Shown one piece after another: positions 1 through 6,468 of a stretch of 64,000 bases of DNA. Origin of the DNA: Thermodesulfobium sp. 4217-1 (GTDB taxonomy: Bacteria > Thermodesulfobiota > Thermodesulfobiia > Thermodesulfobiales > Thermodesulfobiaceae); assembly GCF_039822205.1 (NCBI RefSeq), contig NZ_JBAGBW010000011.1, positions 1-64,000 on the forward strand, in the 5' to 3' direction. A program made the translations under genes and the position numbers. The notes beneath the pieces are model-generated. The model was given only the letters and a program-made list of their open reading frames with translations. It was not told the origin of the DNA and searched no databases. Within the stretch, counting starts at the first letter, position 1, and each line of letters begins with the position of its first letter.

Positions 1-1353
1 TTCTGTATTGTTTGCCTGTTCTTCTGCTCCCTTTGCAATTGCCTGAGTGGTGCTTGAGAAGGTATTTACTTTATTAGAGAGTGTCTGAGCTATCTTTGAT
101 ATCTCCTCTGCTCCATGTGCTGTATTCGAAGCTGCCTGTGAGACTTCTCCTGATGAATGAGACAATATGGTTGCGTTTTCTTTTACCTTTTCAGATGCAT
201 TTTGTAGATCTGATACAAGACCCTTTAAGCTCTGTATTACAGACCTTGTGTTCTCTGCCATCTTCTTAGTGCTACTTGAAAGAATCCCCAACTCACCAAA
301 ATAATCTGTATTTATGTCTACGTTTAAGTCTCCTTCTGAAATCTTCTTGTTTACTTCCACTATCTCTGAAAGAGGCTTTGTAATGCTTCTTGATATGAAC
401 TTAAATATTATGAAGGATATTATAGAGATTATTATGATAGCTAAAAATATTATTGTGAGAAGGCTATACAATCCTGAGTAGAAATCAGTTGATGTGACTG
501 GAATTAGCAATACCCATCCAGTAGAGGGAATTCTGTCCCAGGCCATTATCTTTTCCTGTCCGAGAAAACTATAGGTGCCAAATCCTGTAGGTTCACTTAC
601 TACCCTCTTGCCAAGCTCAGCAAGGGATGGTGTAATAGTAGAGCTAACTTTTGTAATGTTTTCTTTCATAACCATCTCTTTTTTTGGTGGCATTACTATA
701 TATAGGCCTGTTTTGTCGAGCAAAACTCCATATCCTGATTTGCCAAACTTTATATTTGATACCAGATCTTCTACAGTACTGAGCCTTATATCCTCACCAA
801 TTAACCCTATTGGAGTGCCCGATGCATTTAGAATTGGAACCACAATGCTAAAAATTTTGCTCTGGTCGAGTCTATTTATGTATATAGTCGTGATGAATAC
901 TTTGCCAGTAGACATTACTGCCTTGAAGTAAGGCCTGTCTGATACGTTTATGTTCGGAATAATACCAGAATTTGCAACCACTTCACCTTTTTCATTCGCA
1001 TAAAAAGTGTCGTTTGCCTCTGGGAAAGACCCAAAGGTAGTTTTTAGGAATTCAAAAACTTTATTTTTGTCACCACTTTGTAGTGCAGGATCTTTAGCTA
1101 AATCTGTCAATGCTCCAATTTTATTCTCTATAAAGGTGTTAATGCCGTTGCTTGCGGTCTTTGCGGTCTCTTGCATAGCTGCAGTTGTTTGATCTTTTAT
1201 GCTTTGTTTTATTACGAAATTTGAAACGAGCATAATAGAGACACCTAAGATTACTATTATCAGTATCATGCTAAAAGAAAGCCTTGAATTAATGGTGTTC
1301 CAGAGGCTGAAACCCCTTGTTTTGCTTGCGGTTTTTTCTTGTTCTGAGCTCAT
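1..1353 (-). CDS. Methyl-accepting chemotaxis protein (3' end beyond window)
   Basis: Membrane chemoreceptor that passes ligand occupancy to CheA/CheW. The 451 codons visible start at an ATG (1353-1351) preceded by an AGGAGGA ribosome site. A short cytoplasmic tail is followed by a membrane segment at about residues 27-47, then a periplasmic sensor of roughly 240 residues with the look of a double-Cache domain (it contains RPYFK and a later FGKSGYG-type strand). A second membrane segment lies near residue 290-312, followed by a HAMP domain (ITKPLSEI, then SEGDLNVD). The start of the coiled-coil signalling domain follows, with repeated Ala/Ser/Thr and EISKIAQT-type heptads. The frame is still open at base 1, so the conserved tip and any C-terminal tail lie outside. 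The ligand is unknown. Confidence 0.93.
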   Translation of the reverse strand, partial: MSSEQEKTASKTRGFSLWNTINSRLSFSMILIIVILGVSIMLVSNFVIKQSIKDQTTAAMQETAKTASNGINTFIENKIGALTDLAKDPALQSGDKNKVFEFLKTTFGSFPEANDTFYANEKGEVVANSGIIPNINVSDRPYFKAVMSTGKVFITTIYINRLDQSKIFSIVVPILNASGTPIGLIGEDIRLSTVEDLVSNIKFGKSGYGVLLDKTGLYIVMPPKKEMVMKENITKVSSTITPSLAELGKRVVSEPTGFGTYSFLGQEKIMAWDRIPSTGWVLLIPVTSTDFYSGLYSLLTIIFLAIIIISIISFIIFKFISRSITKPLSEIVEVNKKISEGDLNVDINTDYFGELGILSSSTKKMAENTRSVIQSLKGLVSDLQNASEKVKENATILSHSSGEVSQAASNTAHGAEEISKIAQTLSNKVNTFSSTTQAIAKGAEEQANNTE

Positions 1354-1746
1354 TTTATCCTCCTTTGGACTTTTGTAAATTAAAACGCTCATCTAAAAGG
1401 CTAAAACCAAAAAGTACATATACATAATAATACAAATTATTGTATTATTACAAATTTTTGTATTATGTATATATTTTTAAAAATGACCAAATAATTTGTT
1501 CTTAATCTCATTGAAGCATTATAAATGTCACTTGTTGTATGTCAATAAAAATTTTTCTTATAATTTATTTTTCTATAAATTATATATATTGTATTCTCTT
1601 TTGTATAAAAGGTGTAAAGTCAAAAGCTATGAAATATAGTTTTTAAGAGTATTGTAGGCTATACTTAGTAATATTTGAAAAGTTTTATATAATGAGTTAA
1701 AATTATATCAGATATAAATTATTTATATATTTATAGATTGGGGCTA
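1354..1746. other. AT-rich intergenic region with inverted repeats
   Basis: About 390 bases separate the chemoreceptor from the divergent pseudouridine synthase gene. The sequence is extremely AT-rich and has no credible open frame. The only clear structure is a cluster of TTGTATTAT-like motifs and their complements at 1420-1470, annotated separately. Promoters for both divergent genes must lie here, but no -35/-10 pair stands out from the AT background. Confidence 0.6.
1420..1470. promoter_or_regulatory. Nested inverted repeats upstream of the chemoreceptor gene
   Basis: AATACAA-ATTA-TTGTATT (1429-1446) is a perfect 7-bp-arm inverted repeat. It overlaps TTGTA-TTAT-TACAA (1440-1453), and a further TTGTATTAT follows at 1459-1466. 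The whole is enclosed by ATACATAAT (1420-1428) and ATTATGTAT (1462-1470). The array sits 67-117 bases upstream of the chemoreceptor start. Overlapping operator-like half-sites are the simplest reading; an AT-rich hairpin in DNA or RNA is the alternative. No regulator is assigned. Confidence 0.4.
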
Positions 1747-2499
1747 ATGACAATTAATAATTTAATGCGTATAAATAGATTTTTGAGTTTTTCGGGCATC
1801 ACTTCCAGAAGGAAGGCAGAGGCTCTTATTTTGTCTGGAAGGGTAGAGGTGAACGGAAGCGTTGTTGTAGACCTATCACATAGAATTGATCCACAAAATG
1901 ATATCGTAAAAATAGATGGAAAGCTAATAGCAGTTAAAGAAAATATGCATTACTTGCTTTTCTACAAACCAAGATGGGTTTTGACGGCTCTTGGAAAAGA
2001 TCCAAGTGGTTTAGATACTCTGGATAAGTATTTCAAAGATTTTAGCGTGAGGCTATTTCCCGCTGGCAGGTTAGACTTTGATTCAGAGGGGCTAATTCTG
2101 ATGACAGACGACGGCGAATTTGCACACAAAATACACCATCCATCTTTTAAGGTTGTCAAAAAATATCAAATTTTGGTTACCCCGGTGTTTGACATATCTC
2201 TTAAAGAGAAGGTGCTTTCAGGATGCAGTCTGGCAGGCAAATTTGTTAAACCTGACAGCTTTAAGGTTCTTAAAGATTTACCCGATTCGTCCTGGCTTGA
2301 AATAGGTTTTCATGAGGGTATGAAGCATTTGGTGAAAGAATATCTCAAAAAAATGGGCTACAGCGTCAAGAGGTTAATTAGGGTTGCTATTGGGGACCTT
2401 AGATTTGGTGGAACTTCAGGCTCATATAAGTGGTTAACTGATGAAGAGGTAAATAATTTCAAAAGAAAATATTTTGGTGATAAAAATGGAAAATCTTAA
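1747..2499 (+). CDS. rRNA pseudouridine synthase, RsuA/RluB/RluE/RluF family
   Basis: Converts a specific rRNA uridine to pseudouridine. An N-terminal S4 RNA-binding domain (RINRFLSFSGITSRRKAE) is followed by the catalytic domain. The family motif GRLDFDSEGLILMTDDG carries the catalytic aspartate, Asp110 counted from base 1747. The total of about 250 residues is normal for RluB-type enzymes. The start is uncertain: ATG 1747 has a GGGG three bases upstream, TTG 1738 is nine bases earlier, and ATG 1765 gives the usual family N-terminus beginning at the S4 domain. The target base (16S or 23S) cannot be told from sequence alone. The 3' end overlaps the TusA-like gene by 14 bases. Confidence 0.9.
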   Translation: MTINNLMRINRFLSFSGITSRRKAEALILSGRVEVNGSVVVDLSHRIDPQNDIVKIDGKLIAVKENMHYLLFYKPRWVLTALGKDPSGLDTLDKYFKDFSVRLFPAGRLDFDSEGLILMTDDGEFAHKIHHPSFKVVKKYQILVTPVFDISLKEKVLSGCSLAGKFVKPDSFKVLKDLPDSSWLEIGFHEGMKHLVKEYLKKMGYSVKRLIRVAIGDLRFGGTSGSYKWLTDEEVNNFKRKYFGDKNGKS

Positions 2500-2767
2500 A
2501 TTTTTAAATCCACTAAAGGTCAATAAAACTATTGATATAGTTTATCTTATGTGTCCTATGCACATTGTCTCAATTAAAAAGGCATTAAAAGAGTTAAAAG
2601 ATGGAGAAATTCTTGAGGTGTTGAGCGACTTTTCTCATGCGCTTGAAGACATCCCAAATTGGTGTAAGATGTCGGGTCATGAATTTCTGGGGATTATCGA
2701 AGGGGATGACTATTTGAAATTCTACATTAAGAAATGTCAGGAAGAAATACCCAATGGTTTATCTTGA
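2486..2767 (+). CDS. TusA/SirA-like sulfur-carrier family protein
   Basis: A 93-residue protein with the TusA fold signature: a Cys-Pro motif at the start of the first helix (Cys23-Pro24-Met-His26), then KKALKELKDGEILEVLSD, a DIP motif with a second cysteine (Cys60), and a final hydrophobic strand. In classical TusA the motif is CPxP; here the last proline is histidine. TusA-type proteins carry persulfide sulfur from cysteine desulfurases to thiolation or molybdenum-enzyme maturation. The ATG at 2486 has GGTGA five bases upstream; a TTG at 2474 is possible but less likely. The gene overlaps its neighbours by 14 bases on each side, including the NifS-like gene downstream, so the two products probably act together. 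Confidence 0.8.
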   Translation: MENLKFLNPLKVNKTIDIVYLMCPMHIVSIKKALKELKDGEILEVLSDFSHALEDIPNWCKMSGHEFLGIIEGDDYLKFYIKKCQEEIPNGLS

Positions 2768-3878
2768 TTACTACTCTACTTCTCCATTGGAAGAAAAAGT
2801 TTTCGAGGCAATGTGCCCATTTTTGAAGGAGAGATTCTACAATCCCCTTTCTAAAAACAAAATGGGAGTCTTAATAAAGGAAGAGATTGAAGTTGCCAGG
2901 TCAAAAGTAGCTAATCTTATAAATGCAAATAATGATGAAATTATATTTACGTCATCTGGCACAGAGTCAAACAACGCTATTATTAAAGGTCTTTCTTTCG
3001 CTTATAAGAAAAATGGTAAACACATAATTACTTCAAAATCAGAACACCATTCAGTGTTAAACCCATTGAGGAGTTTGGAAAGAATTGGTTTTTATGTTAC
3101 ATTTTTATCGCCTGATAAATATGGTGAAATCAAGCCATCCTATGTCGAGAGCGCTCTAAGAGAAGATACCATGCTTGTTTCGATTAACTTTGGTTCTGTT
3201 GACGTGGGCACTATAAACAATATAAAAGAAATCTCAAAAATTTTGAGAAGTAAAGATGTACTGTTTCACATTGACGCTGTTGCGGCAGTTGGAAATATTC
3301 ACGTGGACGTAAAAGAATTGGGGGTAGATTCTCTTTCTTTTAGCTCGCACATTTTTGGTGGGCCAAAAGGAGTAGGCGGTTTCTATCTTAAAGATGGGCT
3401 AAGATTTATGCCACTGATCTATGGTGGTCCTCAAGAGTTTGGCAAGAGGGCTGGTACAGAAAATGTGGCAGGGATAGTGGGCACAGGCGTGGCTGCCGAA
3501 TTGGCAATGCTAAATCTTGATAATAGAATTAAAAAAAGAAATAAAGCAATAGATGAGATTAAAAATATATTTTCTTTTGATGGGATAGAGATGGTTGGCA
3601 AAGATCTTGAAAGGCTGCCAGGGCATCTTTCTTTTATAATAGATGGGATAAAAAGCGAAAGTATGATTGCCTATCTTGAAGAAAATGACATATACGTTTC
3701 AAGCGGTTCACCATGTGTTTCTTATGCATTGAAGGCTTCGCCAGTTCTTATTAGTATGGGTTATTCTTTTGAACAGGCATCAAGCGTGATAACTCTTTCT
3801 ACCAGCCACAAAACCACAGAAGATGAAATAGGATTTTTCCTTGATATTTTTGGTAAAGCTCTTGCGAAGTTAAGGTAG
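2754..3878 (+). CDS. NifS/IscS-like protein lacking the PLP-binding lysine
   Basis: A 374-residue class V aminotransferase-fold protein, clearly of the cysteine desulfurase family: TSSGTESNN, SEHHSVL (His98), HIDAVAAVG (Asp174), GGPKGVG, and SSGSPC with the persulfide cysteine at Cys321. The position that binds PLP in active enzymes (SxHK) reads Ser-Ser-His199-Ile200, encoded CAC ATT. Other cofactor and substrate contacts also differ: NNEIG is SVDVG (148-152), the DAxQ glutamine is Ala177, and the IRxSLG arginine region is ITLSTS. Length and frame are intact, so it looks like a maintained pseudoenzyme that may keep a persulfide-handling cysteine. Activity as a desulfurase is doubtful. It ends five bases from the convergent Rrf2 gene. 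Confidence 0.85.
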   Translation: MVYLDYYSTSPLEEKVFEAMCPFLKERFYNPLSKNKMGVLIKEEIEVARSKVANLINANNDEIIFTSSGTESNNAIIKGLSFAYKKNGKHIITSKSEHHSVLNPLRSLERIGFYVTFLSPDKYGEIKPSYVESALREDTMLVSINFGSVDVGTINNIKEISKILRSKDVLFHIDAVAAVGNIHVDVKELGVDSLSFSSHIFGGPKGVGGFYLKDGLRFMPLIYGGPQEFGKRAGTENVAGIVGTGVAAELAMLNLDNRIKKRNKAIDEIKNIFSFDGIEMVGKDLERLPGHLSFIIDGIKSESMIAYLEENDIYVSSGSPCVSYALKASPVLISMGYSFEQASSVITLSTSHKTTEDEIGFFLDIFGKALAKLR

Positions 3879-3882
3879 GAGG

Positions 3883-4308
3883 TTATTTACAGAGCTTCTT
3901 ACAATTTTTTTTTACAAGGTCGTTAAGGGTTAACTTTTCCAAAAAAGAATTTACCTGATTTCCAATCTTCTGCCAAAGTGCCCTGGTAAGGCAATCTTCA
4001 GCTCTGTGACACTTCCCTGGATCTGCAGAACACTCTGTAATCAGCACAGGACCCTCAAGTATTTCTATGATATCCTTCAAGATAATCTTCTTCGGATCCT
4101 TATTTAGCTTGTATCCACCGCCAGGACCCTTAAAGCTCTCGACTATATCGTGATGCTTTAAGACATTTAGTACCTGCTCAAGGTAAGAGAGGGATATCTC
4201 CTGATCCTTAGCAAGCAAATGAGCTGGCACAGTATAGCCCTTTTTCGCCTGTGCAAGCTGGCATAAAGCTCTTAATCCATATCTTGTTTTAGTTGAAAGT
4301 TTAAACAT
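3883..4308 (-). CDS. Rrf2 family transcriptional regulator (IscR/CymR-like)
   Basis: A 141-residue winged-helix regulator. The N-terminal helix-turn-helix begins KLSTKTRYGLRAL, the wing has FKGPGGGYKL, and three cysteines (93, 100, 106) lie in the loop where IscR binds its Fe-S cluster. Rrf2 proteins sense Fe-S status, cysteine, nitric oxide or redox state and usually repress sulfur or Fe-S genes. It is convergent with the TusA/NifS-like pair, which suggests but does not prove a sulfur-related role. The ATG at 4308-4306 lies next to a short AT-rich leader containing a perfect inverted repeat (4339-4356). Confidence 0.9.
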   Translation of the reverse strand: MFKLSTKTRYGLRALCQLAQAKKGYTVPAHLLAKDQEISLSYLEQVLNVLKHHDIVESFKGPGGGYKLNKDPKKIILKDIIEILEGPVLITECSADPGKCHRAEDCLTRALWQKIGNQVNSFLEKLTLNDLVKKNCKKLCK

Positions 4309-4322
4309 GTAAATATAATATC

Positions 4323-4416
4323 ATATAAGTTTAATAATTTGTTAATTTTTTAACAACACAACCCATAAGAGATTCTTATCTATTAATTAGTAACTCTTTT
4401 TGTTAACTTGAATATC
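4323..4416. repeat. Left copy of 94-bp direct repeat flanking the IS element
   Basis: Bases 4323-4416 are identical to 6375-6468, with the sequences diverging at the next base on each side. The left copy holds the rrf2 upstream region and a 34-base remnant (4383-4416) of the 3' end of the murJ-like gene. This is what a long target-site duplication would leave. IS1634-family elements are known for long, variable-length duplications. Confidence 0.9.
4339..4356. promoter_or_regulatory. Inverted repeat upstream of rrf2, possible operator
   Basis: TTGTTAA-TTTT-TTAACAA is a perfect 7-bp-arm palindrome, 31-48 bases upstream of the rrf2 ATG on the minus strand. There a TTGTTA or TTAACA hexamer could serve as -35. 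An autoregulatory Rrf2 site is plausible. Because it lies inside the 94-bp repeat, a second copy exists at 6391-6408. No binding evidence exists. Confidence 0.4.
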
Positions 4417-4515
4417 CCTAGTTTTGCAGTAACCTTCTAAAATCTTTTTTGCATAAATCCCTAAACATAGCTGTTTACATGGATTATTTTTTGTCAAGTT
4501 TTATGATGTAAATAG

Positions 4516-4544
4516 TTGACAATCGTTAATAAATATGTTATAAT
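4516..4544 (+). promoter_or_regulatory. Sigma70-type promoter of the transposase gene
   Basis: TTGACA (4516-4521) and TATAAT (4539-4544) are both consensus and separated by 17 bp. An AAGGAGG ribosome site at 4554-4560 is placed 8 bases before the ATG. Such a perfect promoter is unusual for an insertion sequence, which normally limits its own transposase. Confidence 0.85.
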
Positions 4545-4568
4545 GCCTTTATAAAGGAGGTATTTATT

Positions 4569-6278
4569 ATGAATTTACAAGTAGGCAAGAGTAACGGACG
4601 CACTTATTTAACAATTGTTCAAGGATATAGAGACCCTGTTACAAAGAAAGTCAGACACAAAACTATTAAGTCTCTTGGTTATCTTGATGATCTTGCAAGG
4701 AAATATACTGACCCTATTGTTCATTTCAGAGGCGTAGTTGAAGAAATGAACAAGAAAATTGCTATAGAAAAACAACCTATTACTATTAACTTAAATCCAG
4801 AAGAGACCCTTGTTGAAAATCAAACGAATAGAAAAAATATAGGTTACGCTGCACTAAGCAAGCTCTATCATGAACTTGAATTGGATGTCTTCTTTTACAA
4901 TCATTCAAGAGCATTTAAAGCTGAATTTAATACAAATAACGTTATGAAGCTACTTATCTTTTCTAGAATACTTTCTCCTAACTCTAAGAAAAAGACTTAT
5001 GAGGACAAAGATTATTACTTTGAGAATACAGAGTTCTCATTAGATGATATTTACCGTTGTCTTACACAGATAGTTAACTTTAAAGACAGACTTAAACTGC
5101 ATTTACACAGGCAGATGAGAAGTAAGTTTGGTAGAACTACCGATCTAGTTTATTACGATGTTACCAACTACTACTTTGAAACTGATAGACAAGACGAGAT
5201 GAAGAGAAAGGGAGTATCAAAAGAACACAGACCAAATCCTATTGTACAGATGGGACTCCTTATGGACACAAAGGGTATTCCTATCTCATATGATCTATTT
5301 CCTGGTAACACAAATGATTGTGAAACTCTAATGCCAACCTTAGACAAGGTTAAAAGAGATTATGATGTTGGAAGAATTATTGTTGTTGCAAACAAAGGAA
5401 TTAATACAGCAGATAATATTGCGTTTAACCTTGCTAAGGGTGATGGATATGTCTATTCACAAACTGTAAGAGGGGCCAACAAAGAACTAAAAGACTATGT
5501 CTTAGATGAATCAGGTTACAGACATATTGGAGACAACTACAAAATAAAGTCTAGACTCTATCCTCGTGAAATAGCAGTAAGTAATTCTAAAGGAAGTAGA
5601 ACTAAGGTTAGAATTGATGAAAAACAGGTTATCTTTTACAGCGCTGATTATGACAGAAGAGCAAAGGCAGAAAGAGCTAGCGCTCTATCAAAGGCATTAG
5701 ATTTAGTTAATAATCCTTCAAGATACAACAGGGCCACATCTTATGGAGCAGCCAAATATGTTAAAAATCTTGTCTTTGATCCAAAAACAGGAGAGATACT
5801 AACTACAAAGCAAAAGCCTGTATTTGATGAGAATAAATTAAGAGAAGAAGAAAAGTTTGATGGATATTACGCTATTGTAACCAGTGAATGGAAGAAGAGC
5901 GATGATGAGATAATTGAAATCTATCGTGGACTTTGGAGGATTGAAGATGCATTTAAAGTAACTAAAAGCGACCTTGAAACAAGACCAGTATATCTTTCAA
6001 GAAATGATCATATAGAGGCTCATTTCCTTATATGCTTTACATCTCTTGTAATAGTCCGTCTATTAGCTCAATGCTTAGATAACAAGTACTCTATTCCAAA
6101 GATAGTAGAAAGTCTAAACAAATCATCTGGAACCCTTCTTGAAGAAAACTGGTATGTATTTGATTATGCCGATGAAGTAACAAAAGCAATAGCAGAAAAG
6201 CTTGGTATAGATCTAAGTCACAAGTATCTTAGATTGGGAGACATAAGAAAAATACTAGGAGCTACAAAAAAGTCCTGA
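4569..6278 (+). CDS. IS1634-family transposase, second catalytic Asp replaced by Asn
   Basis: A 569-residue DDE transposase of the IS4 superfamily. The start (GKSNGRTYLTIVQGYRDP) and the long insertion before the last catalytic region are typical of IS1634. The first catalytic aspartate is Asp197 in VYYDVTNYYF. The glutamate is Glu459 in the motif YRGLWRIEDAFK. The position expected for the second aspartate (VVAD-type strand) reads VVANKGINT, with Asn275 encoded AAC. If the alignment is right, this copy cannot catalyse transposition, though the frame is otherwise intact. Start and ribosome site are unambiguous. Confidence 0.92.
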   Translation: MNLQVGKSNGRTYLTIVQGYRDPVTKKVRHKTIKSLGYLDDLARKYTDPIVHFRGVVEEMNKKIAIEKQPITINLNPEETLVENQTNRKNIGYAALSKLYHELELDVFFYNHSRAFKAEFNTNNVMKLLIFSRILSPNSKKKTYEDKDYYFENTEFSLDDIYRCLTQIVNFKDRLKLHLHRQMRSKFGRTTDLVYYDVTNYYFETDRQDEMKRKGVSKEHRPNPIVQMGLLMDTKGIPISYDLFPGNTNDCETLMPTLDKVKRDYDVGRIIVVANKGINTADNIAFNLAKGDGYVYSQTVRGANKELKDYVLDESGYRHIGDNYKIKSRLYPREIAVSNSKGSRTKVRIDEKQVIFYSADYDRRAKAERASALSKALDLVNNPSRYNRATSYGAAKYVKNLVFDPKTGEILTTKQKPVFDENKLREEEKFDGYYAIVTSEWKKSDDEIIEIYRGLWRIEDAFKVTKSDLETRPVYLSRNDHIEAHFLICFTSLVIVRLLAQCLDNKYSIPKIVESLNKSSGTLLEENWYVFDYADEVTKAIAEKLGIDLSHKYLRLGDIRKILGATKKS

Positions 6279-6304
6279 ACATACAACAACTTTATGTAAA
6301 ACTA

Positions 6305-6350
6305 AAAAGCCCATAAAACCTTGATACAAAGGCATTTATGAGCTTTTTTT
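6305..6350 (+). terminator. Rho-independent terminator at the IS right end
   Basis: AAAGCCCATAAA pairs with TTTATGAGCTTT across a loop of about 17 bases, and the 3' arm runs into a T-tract. It lies just downstream of the transposase stop and inside the element. Confidence 0.7.
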
Positions 6351-6374
6351 ATTTTATTTGCTGCAAAAGTCAGG

Positions 6375-6468
6375 ATATAAGTTTAATAATTTGTTAATTT
6401 TTTAACAACACAACCCATAAGAGATTCTTATCTATTAATTAGTAACTCTTTTTGTTAACTTGAATATC
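6375..6468. repeat. Right copy of 94-bp direct repeat flanking the IS element
   Basis: Identical over 94 bases to 4323-4416. This copy contains the genuine last 34 bases of the murJ-like gene, including its stop (6435-6437 on the minus strand), and a duplicate of the rrf2 leader inverted repeat (6391-6408). Perfect identity indicates a fairly recent insertion. Confidence 0.9.

Larger units (their letters stand above)
4417..6374 (+). mobile_element. IS1634-family insertion sequence (IS4 superfamily)
   Basis: A 1958-bp element between the two 94-bp repeats. Its ends form imperfect terminal inverted repeats. The left end reads CCTAGTTTTGCAGTAA and the right end, read inward on the opposite strand, CCTGACTTTTGCAGCAA. 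It contains a strong promoter, one transposase gene and a terminator. Size, single 569-residue transposase and long target duplication all fit the IS1634 family. The insertion lies between rrf2 and the murJ-like gene; because of the duplication neither gene lost sequence. Confidence 0.88.

Noticed and set aside
1-1353. Plus-strand open frames (62-118 residues) within the chemoreceptor gene
   Set aside because: They are antisense to a continuous gene with clear domains and lack ribosome sites.
4323-6468. 94-bp direct repeats as attachment sites of an integrative element
   Set aside because: No integrase or tRNA target is present; a single IS1634-type transposase with terminal inverted repeats explains the structure better.
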